This document shows, in pieces, positions 1 to 8,094 of a DNA stretch of 64,000 nt. Within the stretch, counting starts at the first letter, position 1; every line of letters starts with the position of its first letter. The notes beneath the pieces were generated by a model. It ran no database searches. It was not told the origin of the DNA and worked only from the letters and a program-made list of their open reading frames with translations. Position numbers and translations under genes: made by a program. Source of the DNA: Alphaproteobacteria bacterium (GTDB lineage Bacteria; Pseudomonadota; Alphaproteobacteria; Rhizobiales; GCA-2746425); assembly GCA_024743215.1 (NCBI GenBank), contig JANSWZ010000008.1, positions 62,001 to 126,000 on the forward strand, given 5' to 3'.

Positions 1-194
1 TGGACACCCGCATCAATGAGGGCTGGCCTGCCTATGAAGCGGCTTTGAAAGAACACGGGAAAACCTACACAGCCTATATCTATGAGGGCGTAAATCACGG
101 ATTCCACAATGACACGACACCGCGTTACGACGAAGCAGCCGCAGAGCTTGCCTGGGGCCGTACAATAGAGTTCTTCAACACGCATTTGAGTTAA
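1..194 (+). CDS. Dienelactone hydrolase family protein, C-terminal part (5' end outside window)
   Basis: Only the last 63 residues are present, read in the frame starting at base 3 and ending with TAA at 192-194. They contain the pattern [18 protein letters not shown] followed by AWxRTxxFF, which is the C-terminal signature of dienelactone hydrolases (alpha/beta hydrolase fold). The His of NHGFH should be the catalytic histidine; the nucleophile and acid lie outside the window. The natural substrate cannot be told, because this family includes carboxymethylenebutenolidases and many general hydrolases. It converges with hisI, separated by about 50 bases that hold a stem-loop. Confidence 0.85.
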   Translation, partial: DTRINEGWPAYEAALKEHGKTYTAYIYEGVNHGFHNDTTPRYDEAAAELAWGRTIEFFNTHLS

Positions 195-205
195 GCGTTC
201 AATGA

Positions 206-243
206 CAGTCATCGGTCAGAATAAACATTTTGGCCGATGGCTG
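206..243. terminator. Stem-loop between convergent genes, possible bidirectional terminator
   Basis: Arms CAGTCATCGG (206-215) and CCGATGGCTG (234-243) pair over 10 bp with one G-T wobble around an 18-base loop. It lies between the dienelactone hydrolase stop and the hisI stop, which converge. There is no strong T-tract on either side, so termination is only inferred from position. Confidence 0.4.
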
Positions 244-247
244 ACGA

Positions 248-703
248 TCAGTCTGATTTGTAGACTTCTGAAGGATCAAAGTGCCGGATTGTATCGGTTG
301 TGATCAGGCCAGCGTTTCCATCACTTCCCAGAGCCACATCCCGGTAGAAACATGATGTACGTCCAGTGTGGCAATTTGCGCCACTTCCAGCGGTTGTGAC
401 GCTGATCAACAATACATCCTGGTCACAATCCACCTGCATCCGCTCAACATATTGCGTATGACCGCTGGTTTCACCTTTGACCCAGAGCTTCTGGCGAGAC
501 CGGCTCCAATAAGTTGCAACGCGTGTCTCTATTGTTTTTGCAAGCGCTTCTGCATTCATATGCGCAACCATCACCACGCGGCCAATGGCATGGTCGCTGA
601 CAACACAGGTAATCAGACCGTCTGAACCGAACTTGGGAGCGAATTCCCCGCCCTCTTCCAGATCATCAACAGACTCTGGTGCGTGAAATTGTAATGAGTG
701 CAC
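248..703 (-). CDS. hisI: Phosphoribosyl-AMP cyclohydrolase
   Basis: This enzyme opens the adenine ring of phosphoribosyl-AMP, the third step of histidine biosynthesis, in the cytoplasm. The 151-residue protein has the family motifs in order: WSRSRQKLWVKGETSGH (66-82), DCDQD (92-96, Mg-binding aspartates and a zinc cysteine), CHTG (111-114) and SCFYR (117-121). The three zinc cysteines C93, C111 and C118 are all present. The length fits the monofunctional form without HisE, as usual in alphaproteobacteria. The start is GTG at 703: an in-frame TAA lies 9 bases upstream, and an AAAGG ribosome-binding sequence sits 9-10 bases before it. No other his genes are nearby. Confidence 0.96.
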   Translation of the reverse strand: MHSLQFHAPESVDDLEEGGEFAPKFGSDGLITCVVSDHAIGRVVMVAHMNAEALAKTIETRVATYWSRSRQKLWVKGETSGHTQYVERMQVDCDQDVLLISVTTAGSGANCHTGRTSCFYRDVALGSDGNAGLITTDTIRHFDPSEVYKSD

Positions 704-752
704 GAATGATTACCTTTCACACAAACCCGGTGAACAAAGAGCCGGACTCTGA

Positions 753-962
753 CTATTCCAGATCAATGTCCAAAATTGCCATTGAGAAATTATAGGACCG
801 GTCACCATCCTCATCATCCAGATAGATCACACCGAGAAACTCATCCCCAAGATACAATTCCAGGGAGTCAGTCTTGCGCGGACGCGCACGCACCTGAAGG
901 TTAGGATTTGCAAATTTTGACTTGAAATAGGCGTCAAGTTTCTGAATTTCATCGGCGTTCAT
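753..962 (-). CDS. DUF3126 family small protein
   Basis: A 69-residue acidic protein beginning MNADEIQKLDAYFKSKF and carrying the LYLGDEFLGVIYLDDEDGDRSY core typical of DUF3126, a family of unknown function found in alphaproteobacteria. Members are commonly encoded just after cysE, as here, but no biochemical role is established that I know of. It has no signal peptide or membrane segment and is probably a single small cytoplasmic domain. hisI starts 49 bases downstream on the same strand, so cysE-DUF3126-hisI may be one transcript. Confidence 0.9.
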   Translation of the reverse strand: MNADEIQKLDAYFKSKFANPNLQVRARPRKTDSLELYLGDEFLGVIYLDDEDGDRSYNFSMAILDIDLE

Positions 963-1102
963 GACGCGGCTTCCTCTGTTTCATAAGCAGATTTTTCGGC
1001 AATTTATATGCGCTGTTGATGGCATATAGATCTGACAAAAGAAAGGGGTCAGGCGAGCTTCTCAGCGGTTTTAAAAGTTTTTCAACACGCGAATTTGAAC
1101 GA

Positions 1103-1927
1103 TCAGACCTGTCGCTCTGCCAAGATTTGATCCATTGATCTGGAAGGCTCCGAACAGCCTGCGGCACCAACGACTTTGGCGGGAACGCCAGCCACTGTTG
1201 TATTGGGCGGCACTTCACTCAGCACCACAGAACCCGCAGCAATGCGCGAGCAATGACCAATTTTAAAATTGCCAAGGATTTTCGCCCCTGCTCCAATCAG
1301 AACACCATTTTCAATCTTGGGGTGGCGATCACCGCCCTTTTTTCCGGTTCCACCCAGCGTCACATCCTGAAGAATAGAAACATCATCACCAATCGTGGCT
1401 GTTTCCCCGACCACCAGCCCGGTGGCGTGATCCAGAAAAATTCCTTTGCCTATGGAAACCGCTGGGTTGATATCAGTCTGGAAAACGGCTGATGCCCGAC
1501 TTTGCAAATAGAGGGCAAAATCACGCTGCCCCTGCCCCAGCAACCAATGGGCCAGTCGGTGAGTCTGTATGGCGTGAAATCCCTTGAAGTACAGGACAGG
1601 TTCAATAAACCGGTCACAGGCCGGGTCGCGATCAAACACAGCGCCCAGATCAACACGAATAATATCCGCCAATCCCGGCTCATCATCCAACGCCTGCAAA
1701 AACGCTTTGCGTATCAGATCATCGGGCATCACCTGATGATCGAGGCGATCTGCAATACGCCAGATGATGGCTTCTTCCAAAGTCGCATGGTTCAGGACCG
1801 TGCTATAGATGAAGGGAGCCATATCGGGCTCATGTGCAACAATGGACTGTGCTTCCTTGCGCAAGGTATCCCAAACAGGATCAATGCTGGGTAGCTTCTG
1901 TTTTGCTTCCGCCATGGCGCTTTCCAA
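1103..1927 (-). CDS. cysE: Serine O-acetyltransferase
   Basis: Transfers acetyl from acetyl-CoA to L-serine, the committed step of cysteine synthesis. The 274-residue protein has the helical N-terminal SATase domain (about 15-140) and a left-handed beta-helix of hexapeptide repeats (about 155-250). The catalytic region LDHATGLVVGETA (165-177) carries the Asp-His pair. TLGGTGKKGGDRHP (190-203) is the CoA/serine-binding loop. The C-terminal tail is longer than the beta-helix and may bind cysteine synthase or mediate feedback control; that is inference. Start could be 1927 or the internal ATG at 1915. Neighbours are DUF3126 and, upstream, the DMFase-like gene. Confidence 0.96.
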   Translation of the reverse strand: MESAMAEAKQKLPSIDPVWDTLRKEAQSIVAHEPDMAPFIYSTVLNHATLEEAIIWRIADRLDHQVMPDDLIRKAFLQALDDEPGLADIIRVDLGAVFDRDPACDRFIEPVLYFKGFHAIQTHRLAHWLLGQGQRDFALYLQSRASAVFQTDINPAVSIGKGIFLDHATGLVVGETATIGDDVSILQDVTLGGTGKKGGDRHPKIENGVLIGAGAKILGNFKIGHCSRIAAGSVVLSEVPPNTTVAGVPAKVVGAAGCSEPSRSMDQILAERQV

Positions 1928-2015
1928 TACAGTGGAACAATCGGCACACCCACAATGGGCGCATTCTGTTCTAGCGAAAGTGGGTTACCGAAACAAGAAT
2001 AACAAGGTGGGCTGA

Positions 2016-4145
2016 TCAAGCGATCATTCTATCAATCACATTTTTTAAAATGCGCGAAACATTGTTTTGAAAATTGTTCCACGGAAGACTGCCACAAAAC
2101 GTGATGGAACCTGTTGAAAAGACACTGCCACCACCAGGCACATCGAAATAGATCATATCGGCGCGGATCATGCTCTGCGCGGACGAGCCAGACCACGTTG
2201 TCAGATGCGTCAATTGTTCCTCTGGCACCAGAATGAAATCCTTGCCATGGCCCCCTGAACTCGCAAGGATCACGGCATTCTCAGGCGTGCCCAGCCTTGG
2301 TTCTGCTCGATCCAGTTCAAACCCGGCAGCACCACCGCCACTGAAACCGAAATCACCAATGACTGTGCTGTCGATCCCCTCGAAAATCCACTCATATTTC
2401 GGGTCGAAACAGGCGCGCTGATAACCTATTCCGTTGAATTCACCCTGAGCAGAAAAACCGACCCCGCACAGCATTTGCGGCGGACGTCCACTGCGCCGCC
2501 AAAGACCGCCATAGCTGCCATCAAATGCATTGTAATACTCGCCCGGTTCCGCGGCCCAGGCTCGAATGCCATCTTCAGCTCTGCGAATTTCCAGAATACC
2601 GGCGTTTTGCTTATGCGCAACAATGCGCCAGTAAAACCCATTTCCCCCAAGGTAACAGAAATGACCACCGCCATCGCGGTAGTTCTGCAATGCGTCAAGC
2701 GTTTGCAAAGTGTGATATTCCGGGTGGCTGCCGGTTATCACACACTCATAAGCATCAATCGCAGCAATACCCTCGTTATGGAGTTCCTGGTCGGTAATCA
2801 GATCAAATTCGATGTTTTGACTGTGCAACCAGGAAATCAAATGACTGTCGGCCTGCAAATGTCGAAGACCTGACCCCTCGCCGCTGCCAAATGTCAGAAA
2901 GCCCGGCCTGAGATTGAGCAACGGTCTCAAATGCGAGGCGTGGCAAATACCAGAATTATCTGAATGGAAGTTGTAGGTGGAGTGACCATAGGCCGGGTAT
3001 TCAGCCGGATTATATGGGTAGGCCTCCCAGTCCTCGATGCGCTCCTGCCACGATGGATCATAGTCAGGCCGAGCATGATTGCCATAAATTACATAGGTGA
3101 ATGTGGAAACCAGAACGCAAAGTTTTGCCGTCGGTTTTCCGGACGGAGCACAGACAAAAAACGGCATCGCATCTTCATGAATGCCTGACTTCATGCGCAT
3201 CACATAAACGCCTGACGGTAGATTATCAGGAATTGAGAAGCTGAAAGTCGTATCCCATTCGAAGTCGTAAATGTCCGTCTCGTGGAAATGAATGGCGCCA
3301 TAGTGCCCCGGCGCATGCCGCCAGCACATTTCTTCGCTATTCCAGTTTGACCCGGTCACCGCGCGTGCCGGAAAATTCCTGATGACACCATCAAGCTTTC
3401 TGGAGCTGGTTTCTACAATGCGGGTCGTTGATATGTCCTGTGAAAAGTCCCATTGCAGCCGTTCTTCATCACCAAACTGCAGAAATGGCGCTTCGATTTT
3501 CCCGTTGAAATGGTCTGTATGAAGGTCGCCTTCCATCCCAGCGGCCATCGACACTCTCGCGGTCGTTTCACCCGGCAGCGCATCCAGGGAAACAGAAAAC
3601 AAATGCTCCTCCTTTTTCTGGTTCTTGCCGGGTGTCCATTGTGTCAGTTGAAGCGTGGAGGCCAATACATCTAAACGCGCTTCAACACAGATCCAGTGGT
3701 TCAAAGGAATCTTGTACGTACTGACAAAATGCTGACCACCGACACGCAGACAAAGAGCACCATTCTCAAGTGTTAGCGCCAGATGTCCAGCACTGATAAT
3801 GACTTGCGGCCCAGACTTGATCAACGTTGGGAACAGCGTCGCACCAAGATGAAAACCGGCTTGTGGATGACAGGCAATCGCCTGATCCGTGATGACATAT
3901 GATCCGCTGGCAAACGCCTGATCCCCGGCATCAATCGTAATAGGTTCAAAGGCTGCATCCTGAGGCCATTCGACAATGCCCTGCCCATCGGGGTTCGGAT
4001 CCGCACTGATGGATCTGGTCAGCCATGCCCGGACGGGTTGATTGGTCTGCGATGATATCTTGAAATCGATTGTTTCGCCGGGCCGGACGGACAGCCGGTC
4101 AGTATAGCCAATCAAGGGAATGAGTTTGCGGGAATCAGACACCAT
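2016..4145 (-). CDS. N,N-dimethylformamidase large-subunit-like protein (LamG-like domain plus DMFA2-type C-terminal domain)
   Basis: A 709-residue protein related to the large subunit of N,N-dimethylformamidase, an iron amidohydrolase. The N-terminal half has beta-rich, LamG-like character, and the C-terminal half carries GSHPEYHT, GGNGFYWR and AQGEFNGIGY. In characterised DMFase the iron is held by two tyrosines and a glutamate, so the Tyr of HPEY, the Tyr of GFYW and the Glu of QGEF are the candidate ligands here. That assignment is inference. The start ATG at 4145 shares its A with the dctM stop (TGATG), so translation is coupled to the TRAP transporter. No gene for a DMFase small subunit is adjacent. 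The substrate is probably a small amide or related compound imported by the TRAP system, but it is unknown. Confidence 0.75.
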   Translation of the reverse strand: MVSDSRKLIPLIGYTDRLSVRPGETIDFKISSQTNQPVRAWLTRSISADPNPDGQGIVEWPQDAAFEPITIDAGDQAFASGSYVITDQAIACHPQAGFHLGATLFPTLIKSGPQVIISAGHLALTLENGALCLRVGGQHFVSTYKIPLNHWICVEARLDVLASTLQLTQWTPGKNQKKEEHLFSVSLDALPGETTARVSMAAGMEGDLHTDHFNGKIEAPFLQFGDEERLQWDFSQDISTTRIVETSSRKLDGVIRNFPARAVTGSNWNSEEMCWRHAPGHYGAIHFHETDIYDFEWDTTFSFSIPDNLPSGVYVMRMKSGIHEDAMPFFVCAPSGKPTAKLCVLVSTFTYVIYGNHARPDYDPSWQERIEDWEAYPYNPAEYPAYGHSTYNFHSDNSGICHASHLRPLLNLRPGFLTFGSGEGSGLRHLQADSHLISWLHSQNIEFDLITDQELHNEGIAAIDAYECVITGSHPEYHTLQTLDALQNYRDGGGHFCYLGGNGFYWRIVAHKQNAGILEIRRAEDGIRAWAAEPGEYYNAFDGSYGGLWRRSGRPPQMLCGVGFSAQGEFNGIGYQRACFDPKYEWIFEGIDSTVIGDFGFSGGGAAGFELDRAEPRLGTPENAVILASSGGHGKDFILVPEEQLTHLTTWSGSSAQSMIRADMIYFDVPGGGSVFSTGSITFCGSLPWNNFQNNVSRILKNVIDRMIA

Positions 4146-5437
4146 CAGAGCCTTTCGCCATAGACAAGGTTCGGCAGATAGGTGACCCATTCGGAGAAGA
4201 ACACGAGAATAAAAATCATGAGAATGTATGGGATAAGAAGCGGCAGAACACCAATCGAAATTTGCTCAATTGAGACTTTTGAAATGCGTGCGGCGACAAA
4301 CAGATTGACGCCAATGGGCGGGGTTAAAAACCCGATCTCGCATGTCATGACAGTGAAGATGCCAAAGACAATCGGATCGATCCCAAGGCTGGTAACAAGG
4401 GGAAAGAACACTGCCGTAAAAATGATGATCTGCGGAATGCTTTCCAGCCACATGCCGACAATGATGTAGAAAATTCCGATCAGCAGCAGCACCAGCCATG
4501 GATGTTCCTTGATCCCCTGAAACAGGCTCAAGATACCATCGGGAATATCAAACAACGTCACCAACTGGCCAAAAGCCTTGGTCGACCCCAATATGAAGAG
4601 CACGGTCCCGATCACAATGGCTGTGAATTTGAACGCCTGAAACAGCTTTTCCCAAGTCAGTCCCTTGTAGATGAACAAGCCAACGAACAGGCCATAAGCA
4701 ACAGCGACCGCTGCCGCCTCTGAAGGGGTGAAAATGCCGGCGTAAATCCCACCCAGAATTAGGACAGGTGCAAACACCGCCCATTTTCCATCCCAAAGAG
4801 CCTGTAGCAGTGGCCCCCAGGTAAAGCGCTCTCCGGTGCCGCCATAATCATTGCGCACAGCCACAATCACCACGACCACCATCAGCATCAGACCCAACAG
4901 CAGACCCGGCAGAATGCCCGCCAAAAACAGGCGCGGAATGGATTCATCCGTCACAAGAGCGTAGATAATGAGAAGATTGCTGGGCGGAATCATACTGCCC
5001 AAGGCACCGGCTGCAGCGGCAATAGCTCCGGCAAATCTGGGCTTGTACTTTTCCTTCGTCATGGCTGGAATGGTTATGGAACCAATCGCCGCTGTCGTGG
5101 CTGGCCCGGAGCCGGAAAGTGCTGCGAAGAACATGCAGGCAACCACGGTTACGAGACCCAATCCGCCCTTATAAGCACCTACCAGACGCTGGGCGATGGT
5201 CACAAGACGCTGTGACATGCCCCCCTGTTCCATCAATTGCCCTGCCAGAACAAAAAGTGGAATTGTTACCAGAGGAAAGGGCTCAAACGCCGTCCAGGCA
5301 GCCTGTGCCATCAAAGTCAGGGGAATATCAGCAATCAAGATGCCAACGACGGTTGCGATACCAGCCGCAAATGGAATGGGAACGCCAATTGCCAATGTAA
5401 ATACAAAGACAAGCGCCATTAAAATAGGACCGCTCAC
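4145..5437 (-). CDS. TRAP transporter large permease, DctM subunit
   Basis: The large membrane subunit of a tripartite ATP-independent periplasmic transporter, using an ion gradient to import an organic solute. The 430-residue protein is almost wholly hydrophobic with about 12 membrane segments. Family sequences include FVLAGQLMEQGGMSQRLV, SGSGPATTAAIGSITIPAM and the C-terminal FLTPPIGVNLFVAA. I chose GTG at 5437 because it overlaps the dctQ stop as GTGA, has AAAGGA 8-9 bases upstream and gives the family's usual length; a longer frame to 5509 would overlap dctQ by 76 bases. It lies between dctQ and the DMFase-like gene in one operon. Confidence 0.93.
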   Translation of the reverse strand: MSGPILMALVFVFTLAIGVPIPFAAGIATVVGILIADIPLTLMAQAAWTAFEPFPLVTIPLFVLAGQLMEQGGMSQRLVTIAQRLVGAYKGGLGLVTVVACMFFAALSGSGPATTAAIGSITIPAMTKEKYKPRFAGAIAAAAGALGSMIPPSNLLIIYALVTDESIPRLFLAGILPGLLLGLMLMVVVVIVAVRNDYGGTGERFTWGPLLQALWDGKWAVFAPVLILGGIYAGIFTPSEAAAVAVAYGLFVGLFIYKGLTWEKLFQAFKFTAIVIGTVLFILGSTKAFGQLVTLFDIPDGILSLFQGIKEHPWLVLLLIGIFYIIVGMWLESIPQIIIFTAVFFPLVTSLGIDPIVFGIFTVMTCEIGFLTPPIGVNLFVAARISKVSIEQISIGVLPLLIPYILMIFILVFFSEWVTYLPNLVYGERL

Positions 5438-5916
5438 AATGGCAATCCTTTCCAGCCGGTCTGACTCCAGCGCCAATAGACCTGCGCCATTCGGAAGACC
5501 ATCAGACAAAAGGCCATTGGTATCATCATCTGCACCCAGCGTTGCTCGATGCCAAGGCCCGGCGTCTGGTAGGTCACTTCAAACAGCAATTGCGTGTAGA
5601 TCGTGGTTTGCACCACCATGAAAACAAGAAAGCTGAACCACAGAACATCTGCCAGAACCACGAAGCCGACCTGCAGCTTTCGGGGCAATGCATTGATCAG
5701 CATGGTAATTCGTATGTGTGACCGGTCACGAATGGCCATGCTGGCACCAAGATACACAGCAAAGATCATTCCATAGACTGCGGTTTCTTCAGCCCACACG
5801 GCAGCGGTTGAAAAAAAGTAGCGCAGCACCACCTGCAGCAAAACACTGCTGACCAGCACCACCAGACAGAGCGTGCACATCACCTCTTCAAATCGGCGGT
5901 CAATTTTGGAAAGCAT
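5434..5916 (-). CDS. TRAP transporter small permease, DctQ subunit
   Basis: The small membrane subunit of the same TRAP transporter, bridging to the large permease. The 160-residue product has four hydrophobic segments and the family-typical RDRSHIRITMLINALPRKLQ and WVQMMIPMAF regions. ATG at 5916 (MLSKIDRRFEEVM) fits the family's N terminus. The frame stays open to 5982, but the ATG there has no ribosome-binding sequence and adds an unusual extension. The stop overlaps the dctM start. A stem-loop separates the gene from dctP upstream. Confidence 0.9.
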   Translation of the reverse strand: MLSKIDRRFEEVMCTLCLVVLVSSVLLQVVLRYFFSTAAVWAEETAVYGMIFAVYLGASMAIRDRSHIRITMLINALPRKLQVGFVVLADVLWFSFLVFMVVQTTIYTQLLFEVTYQTPGLGIEQRWVQMMIPMAFCLMVFRMAQVYWRWSQTGWKGLPL

Positions 5917-5994
5917 AAAAGTCGCCCCGATAAAGTCGAGCTGCAGTGCACAACCATCGGACAATTCTGGAGACGATGGCAAGCTGTGATGGAA

Positions 5995-6023
5995 GGAGGA
6001 AGCGCGGTTTGGCCCGCGCCTCC
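5995..6023 (-). terminator. Intercistronic stem-loop after dctP
   Basis: The arms GCGCGG (6002-6007) and CCGCGC (6014-6019) with flanking GGAG (5995-5998) and CTCC (6020-6023) form a GC-rich hairpin between the dctP stop and dctQ. It lacks a good T-tract. It more likely stabilises dctP mRNA or partly terminates, lowering permease relative to binding protein, than ends the operon. Role inferred from position. Confidence 0.5.
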
Positions 6024-6042
6024 AATTTAAGCCTGTGTTGCT

Positions 6043-7050
6043 CTAGTTCGCGGCGGCACGAATTTCGCCCAGCAATGCTTTGAAATCATCGCCTTTTTCC
6101 GACGCGTAGCGGTCCTGAACACGCAGCCCAGCCGCGATGAAGTCAGTGCGATCAAATTCCGCGGTCTGCATGCTGCCCTGACCTTCAGTGGTCAGGAATG
6201 TCCGTATTTCGTCGATTTGAGCGGACATTGTTTCTTTTTGAAAGATCCCGGCTTCCCTGGCTGCACGCATGACAGCATCTTTTTGAGCGTCATCCAGCTT
6301 GGACATGAGCCGGTCACTGGCTAACAAAGGCGAGAAATAGGTGAAATGCTCAAGCGCGGTGAAATGCGGCATGATTTCGTAGAATTTCTGAGACTTGATG
6401 AAAGACGTCCCATTGTCAGCGCCCTCAACAGTACCGGTCTGAAGCGCTGTTGGTGTATCGGCCCAGGGAAGCGGAATCGGCGCTGCACCAAACTCAGTGA
6501 AAGTGTCGATCATGACCTGATTTTTCGGGACCCGAACCTTCAACCCCTTCATATCTTCCATTTTGGTGATCGGGTTGCGCGAATTGTAAAAATCGCGATC
6601 GCCAACAAAGCCATAGGACAAAAGATGTACCTTCGTGGCGTCATAAAGCTGTTGAGCAAATTGGGAACCAACCTCACCTTCCAACACCCGATAGGCATGG
6701 TCCTTGTCCTCAAATACGTAAGGCAGCACGAATGCGTCAATCAGGGGGAAATGCGGTGAGATGTTGTTGCCGGCAATGATATACATATCGACCGTGCCAA
6801 GCTGCATGGCCTTGAAGGCTTCATCTTCGGTCAGCAATTGCGCACAGCACCTGATTTTCACATCAATGGTGCCGCCCGAATACTCTTCGGCCAATTCTTC
6901 GAACTTGCTTGCAAGAAAACCATATGAACTGGTCTCAGCCGTTGCATAGCCCAAATTGATACTGACATCAGCGGCCTGCGCGGCACCCGCAAACATTGCA
7001 ACACCTGTCAGCGCTGCCAGCGTGCTCCGAAGCTTCCTGTTCAACGTCAT
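6043..7050 (-). CDS. TRAP transporter solute-binding protein, DctP family
   Basis: The periplasmic binding protein that captures the substrate and hands it to DctQM. The 335-residue precursor starts MTLNRKLRSTLAALTG and has a signal peptide ending AQA-ADVS. The mature part shows the DctP pattern, with YNSRNPITKMEDMKGLKVRVP carrying the arginine (in KVRVP) that usually bonds the substrate carboxylate, and LQTGTVEGADNG. ATG at 7050 follows GGGAGA at a good distance; the upstream extension to 7101 would precede the signal peptide and is unlikely. First gene of the operon, divergent from the LysR gene. Confidence 0.94.
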   Translation of the reverse strand: MTLNRKLRSTLAALTGVAMFAGAAQAADVSINLGYATAETSSYGFLASKFEELAEEYSGGTIDVKIRCCAQLLTEDEAFKAMQLGTVDMYIIAGNNISPHFPLIDAFVLPYVFEDKDHAYRVLEGEVGSQFAQQLYDATKVHLLSYGFVGDRDFYNSRNPITKMEDMKGLKVRVPKNQVMIDTFTEFGAAPIPLPWADTPTALQTGTVEGADNGTSFIKSQKFYEIMPHFTALEHFTYFSPLLASDRLMSKLDDAQKDAVMRAAREAGIFQKETMSAQIDEIRTFLTTEGQGSMQTAEFDRTDFIAAGLRVQDRYASEKGDDFKALLGEIRAAAN

Positions 7051-7110
7051 GATAATAAGTCTCCCGGTTAAAACTGGGGAGAGTGTGGCCGATGAAAGCA
7101 ATCGTGTATA

Positions 7111-7146
7111 ATATCAATTTTGGTGTAATTGATACGGAATTGATAT
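7111..7146. promoter_or_regulatory. LysR-type operator with three half-sites between dctP and the LysR gene
   Basis: ATATCAATT (7111-7119) forms an exact inverted repeat with AATTGATAT (7138-7146). A middle copy AATTGATAC (7127-7135) repeats the right half-site 11 bases earlier. The first and middle elements give a perfect 7-bp arm, 7-bp spacer palindrome with the T-N11-A form usual for LysR sites. The right half-site ends one base before the LysR ATG, which suggests autoregulation. A TATAAT lies at 7107-7112 on the plus strand. Confidence 0.75.
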
Positions 7147-7147
7147 C

Positions 7148-8050
7148 ATGAAATTCGGCCTAAGACACATCAGGCACTTTGCTGCTGTCGCTGAGGACTT
7201 GCATTACCGCAAAGCGGCTGAACGCATGAACATAGCTCAGCCCGTTCTGACCCGGTCCGTTCAGCATCTGGAAAAGGAACTGGGCGTCGTCCTGTTTGAT
7301 CGCACCAACAGGTCAGTCAGCCTCACTTCGGCAGGAAAGGTCTTTCTCCAGGGGTGTCAGGTAACGCTGGCAACGATGGAAGGGCTGGTTTCTCAAACAC
7401 TGAAAACACATAGTGGTGAGGCTGGTCATTTGCGCATAGGTTACACAGATTTTGCAATCAGTGGCGAGCTGCCGAAAATCCTGAAAAGTTTTCGACAATT
7501 ATACCCTGATATAAGTGTTGAACCCCTGCATGGAGTGACCTCCAGCCAGCTTGATTTGATCAAGAAGGACAAGCTGGATTTCGGTTTCGTGACAGGACCG
7601 ATCAGCCATGAGGATCTGGAAACAAAGACGGTTCAGGAAGACAATTATGTTGCGATTCTGTACGACAATCATCCACTTGCAAAACGGTCATCAGTGTTGC
7701 TGTCTGAATTGGCCAATGAGGATTTCGTGTTGGGTTCCCCCAGCGCCTGGCAACATTTTCATGATCACTTGCACCGCATCTGTCGTGCAGCTGGGTTTGT
7801 TCCCAAAATGGTTCAACATGCCTTCAATTCTGAGGGTATTTTTGGGCTTGTCGCCTGTGAAATGGGCATTTCCATTCACACCAGTTGTGCAGAAAACTAT
7901 CTGCGAAAGGGCCTTATCTTCAAAAAAATCCGAGATGTGTCGGACACAATCAAAACGATTTCCATTTGGAGAAACGACCCGGCATTTCCAGCCAGGAAAG
8001 CCTTTGCCGACTTTCTGAAGCAGTACCCGGTTGGCGCGACACAGCAATAG
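7148..8050 (+). CDS. LysR-family transcriptional regulator, likely regulator of the adjacent TRAP/DMFase-like operon
   Basis: A 300-residue LysR-type regulator. The N-terminal winged helix-turn-helix is clear (HIRHFAAVAEDLHYRKAAERMNIAQPVLTRSVQHLEKELGVVLFDRT, about 7-55). Residues 90-295 form the periplasmic-binding-like effector domain (GHLRIGYTDFAISGELPKILKSF onward). It is divergent from dctP with a multi-half-site operator in the shared 97-base gap, so control of the TRAP operon in response to its substrate is the natural inference. ATG at 7148 lies directly next to the operator; there is no strong ribosome-binding sequence, so expression may be low. Confidence 0.94.
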   Translation: MKFGLRHIRHFAAVAEDLHYRKAAERMNIAQPVLTRSVQHLEKELGVVLFDRTNRSVSLTSAGKVFLQGCQVTLATMEGLVSQTLKTHSGEAGHLRIGYTDFAISGELPKILKSFRQLYPDISVEPLHGVTSSQLDLIKKDKLDFGFVTGPISHEDLETKTVQEDNYVAILYDNHPLAKRSSVLLSELANEDFVLGSPSAWQHFHDHLHRICRAAGFVPKMVQHAFNSEGIFGLVACEMGISIHTSCAENYLRKGLIFKKIRDVSDTIKTISIWRNDPAFPARKAFADFLKQYPVGATQQ

Positions 8051-8094
8051 CAAAAGCCTCGAGCGCCCGCAGCTTCTTATCTCCCCGAAGCGTA

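Noticed and set aside
949-1218. 89-codon minus-strand frame overlapping cysE
   Set aside because: Overlaps the well-supported cysE in another frame and DUF3126; it is a shadow.
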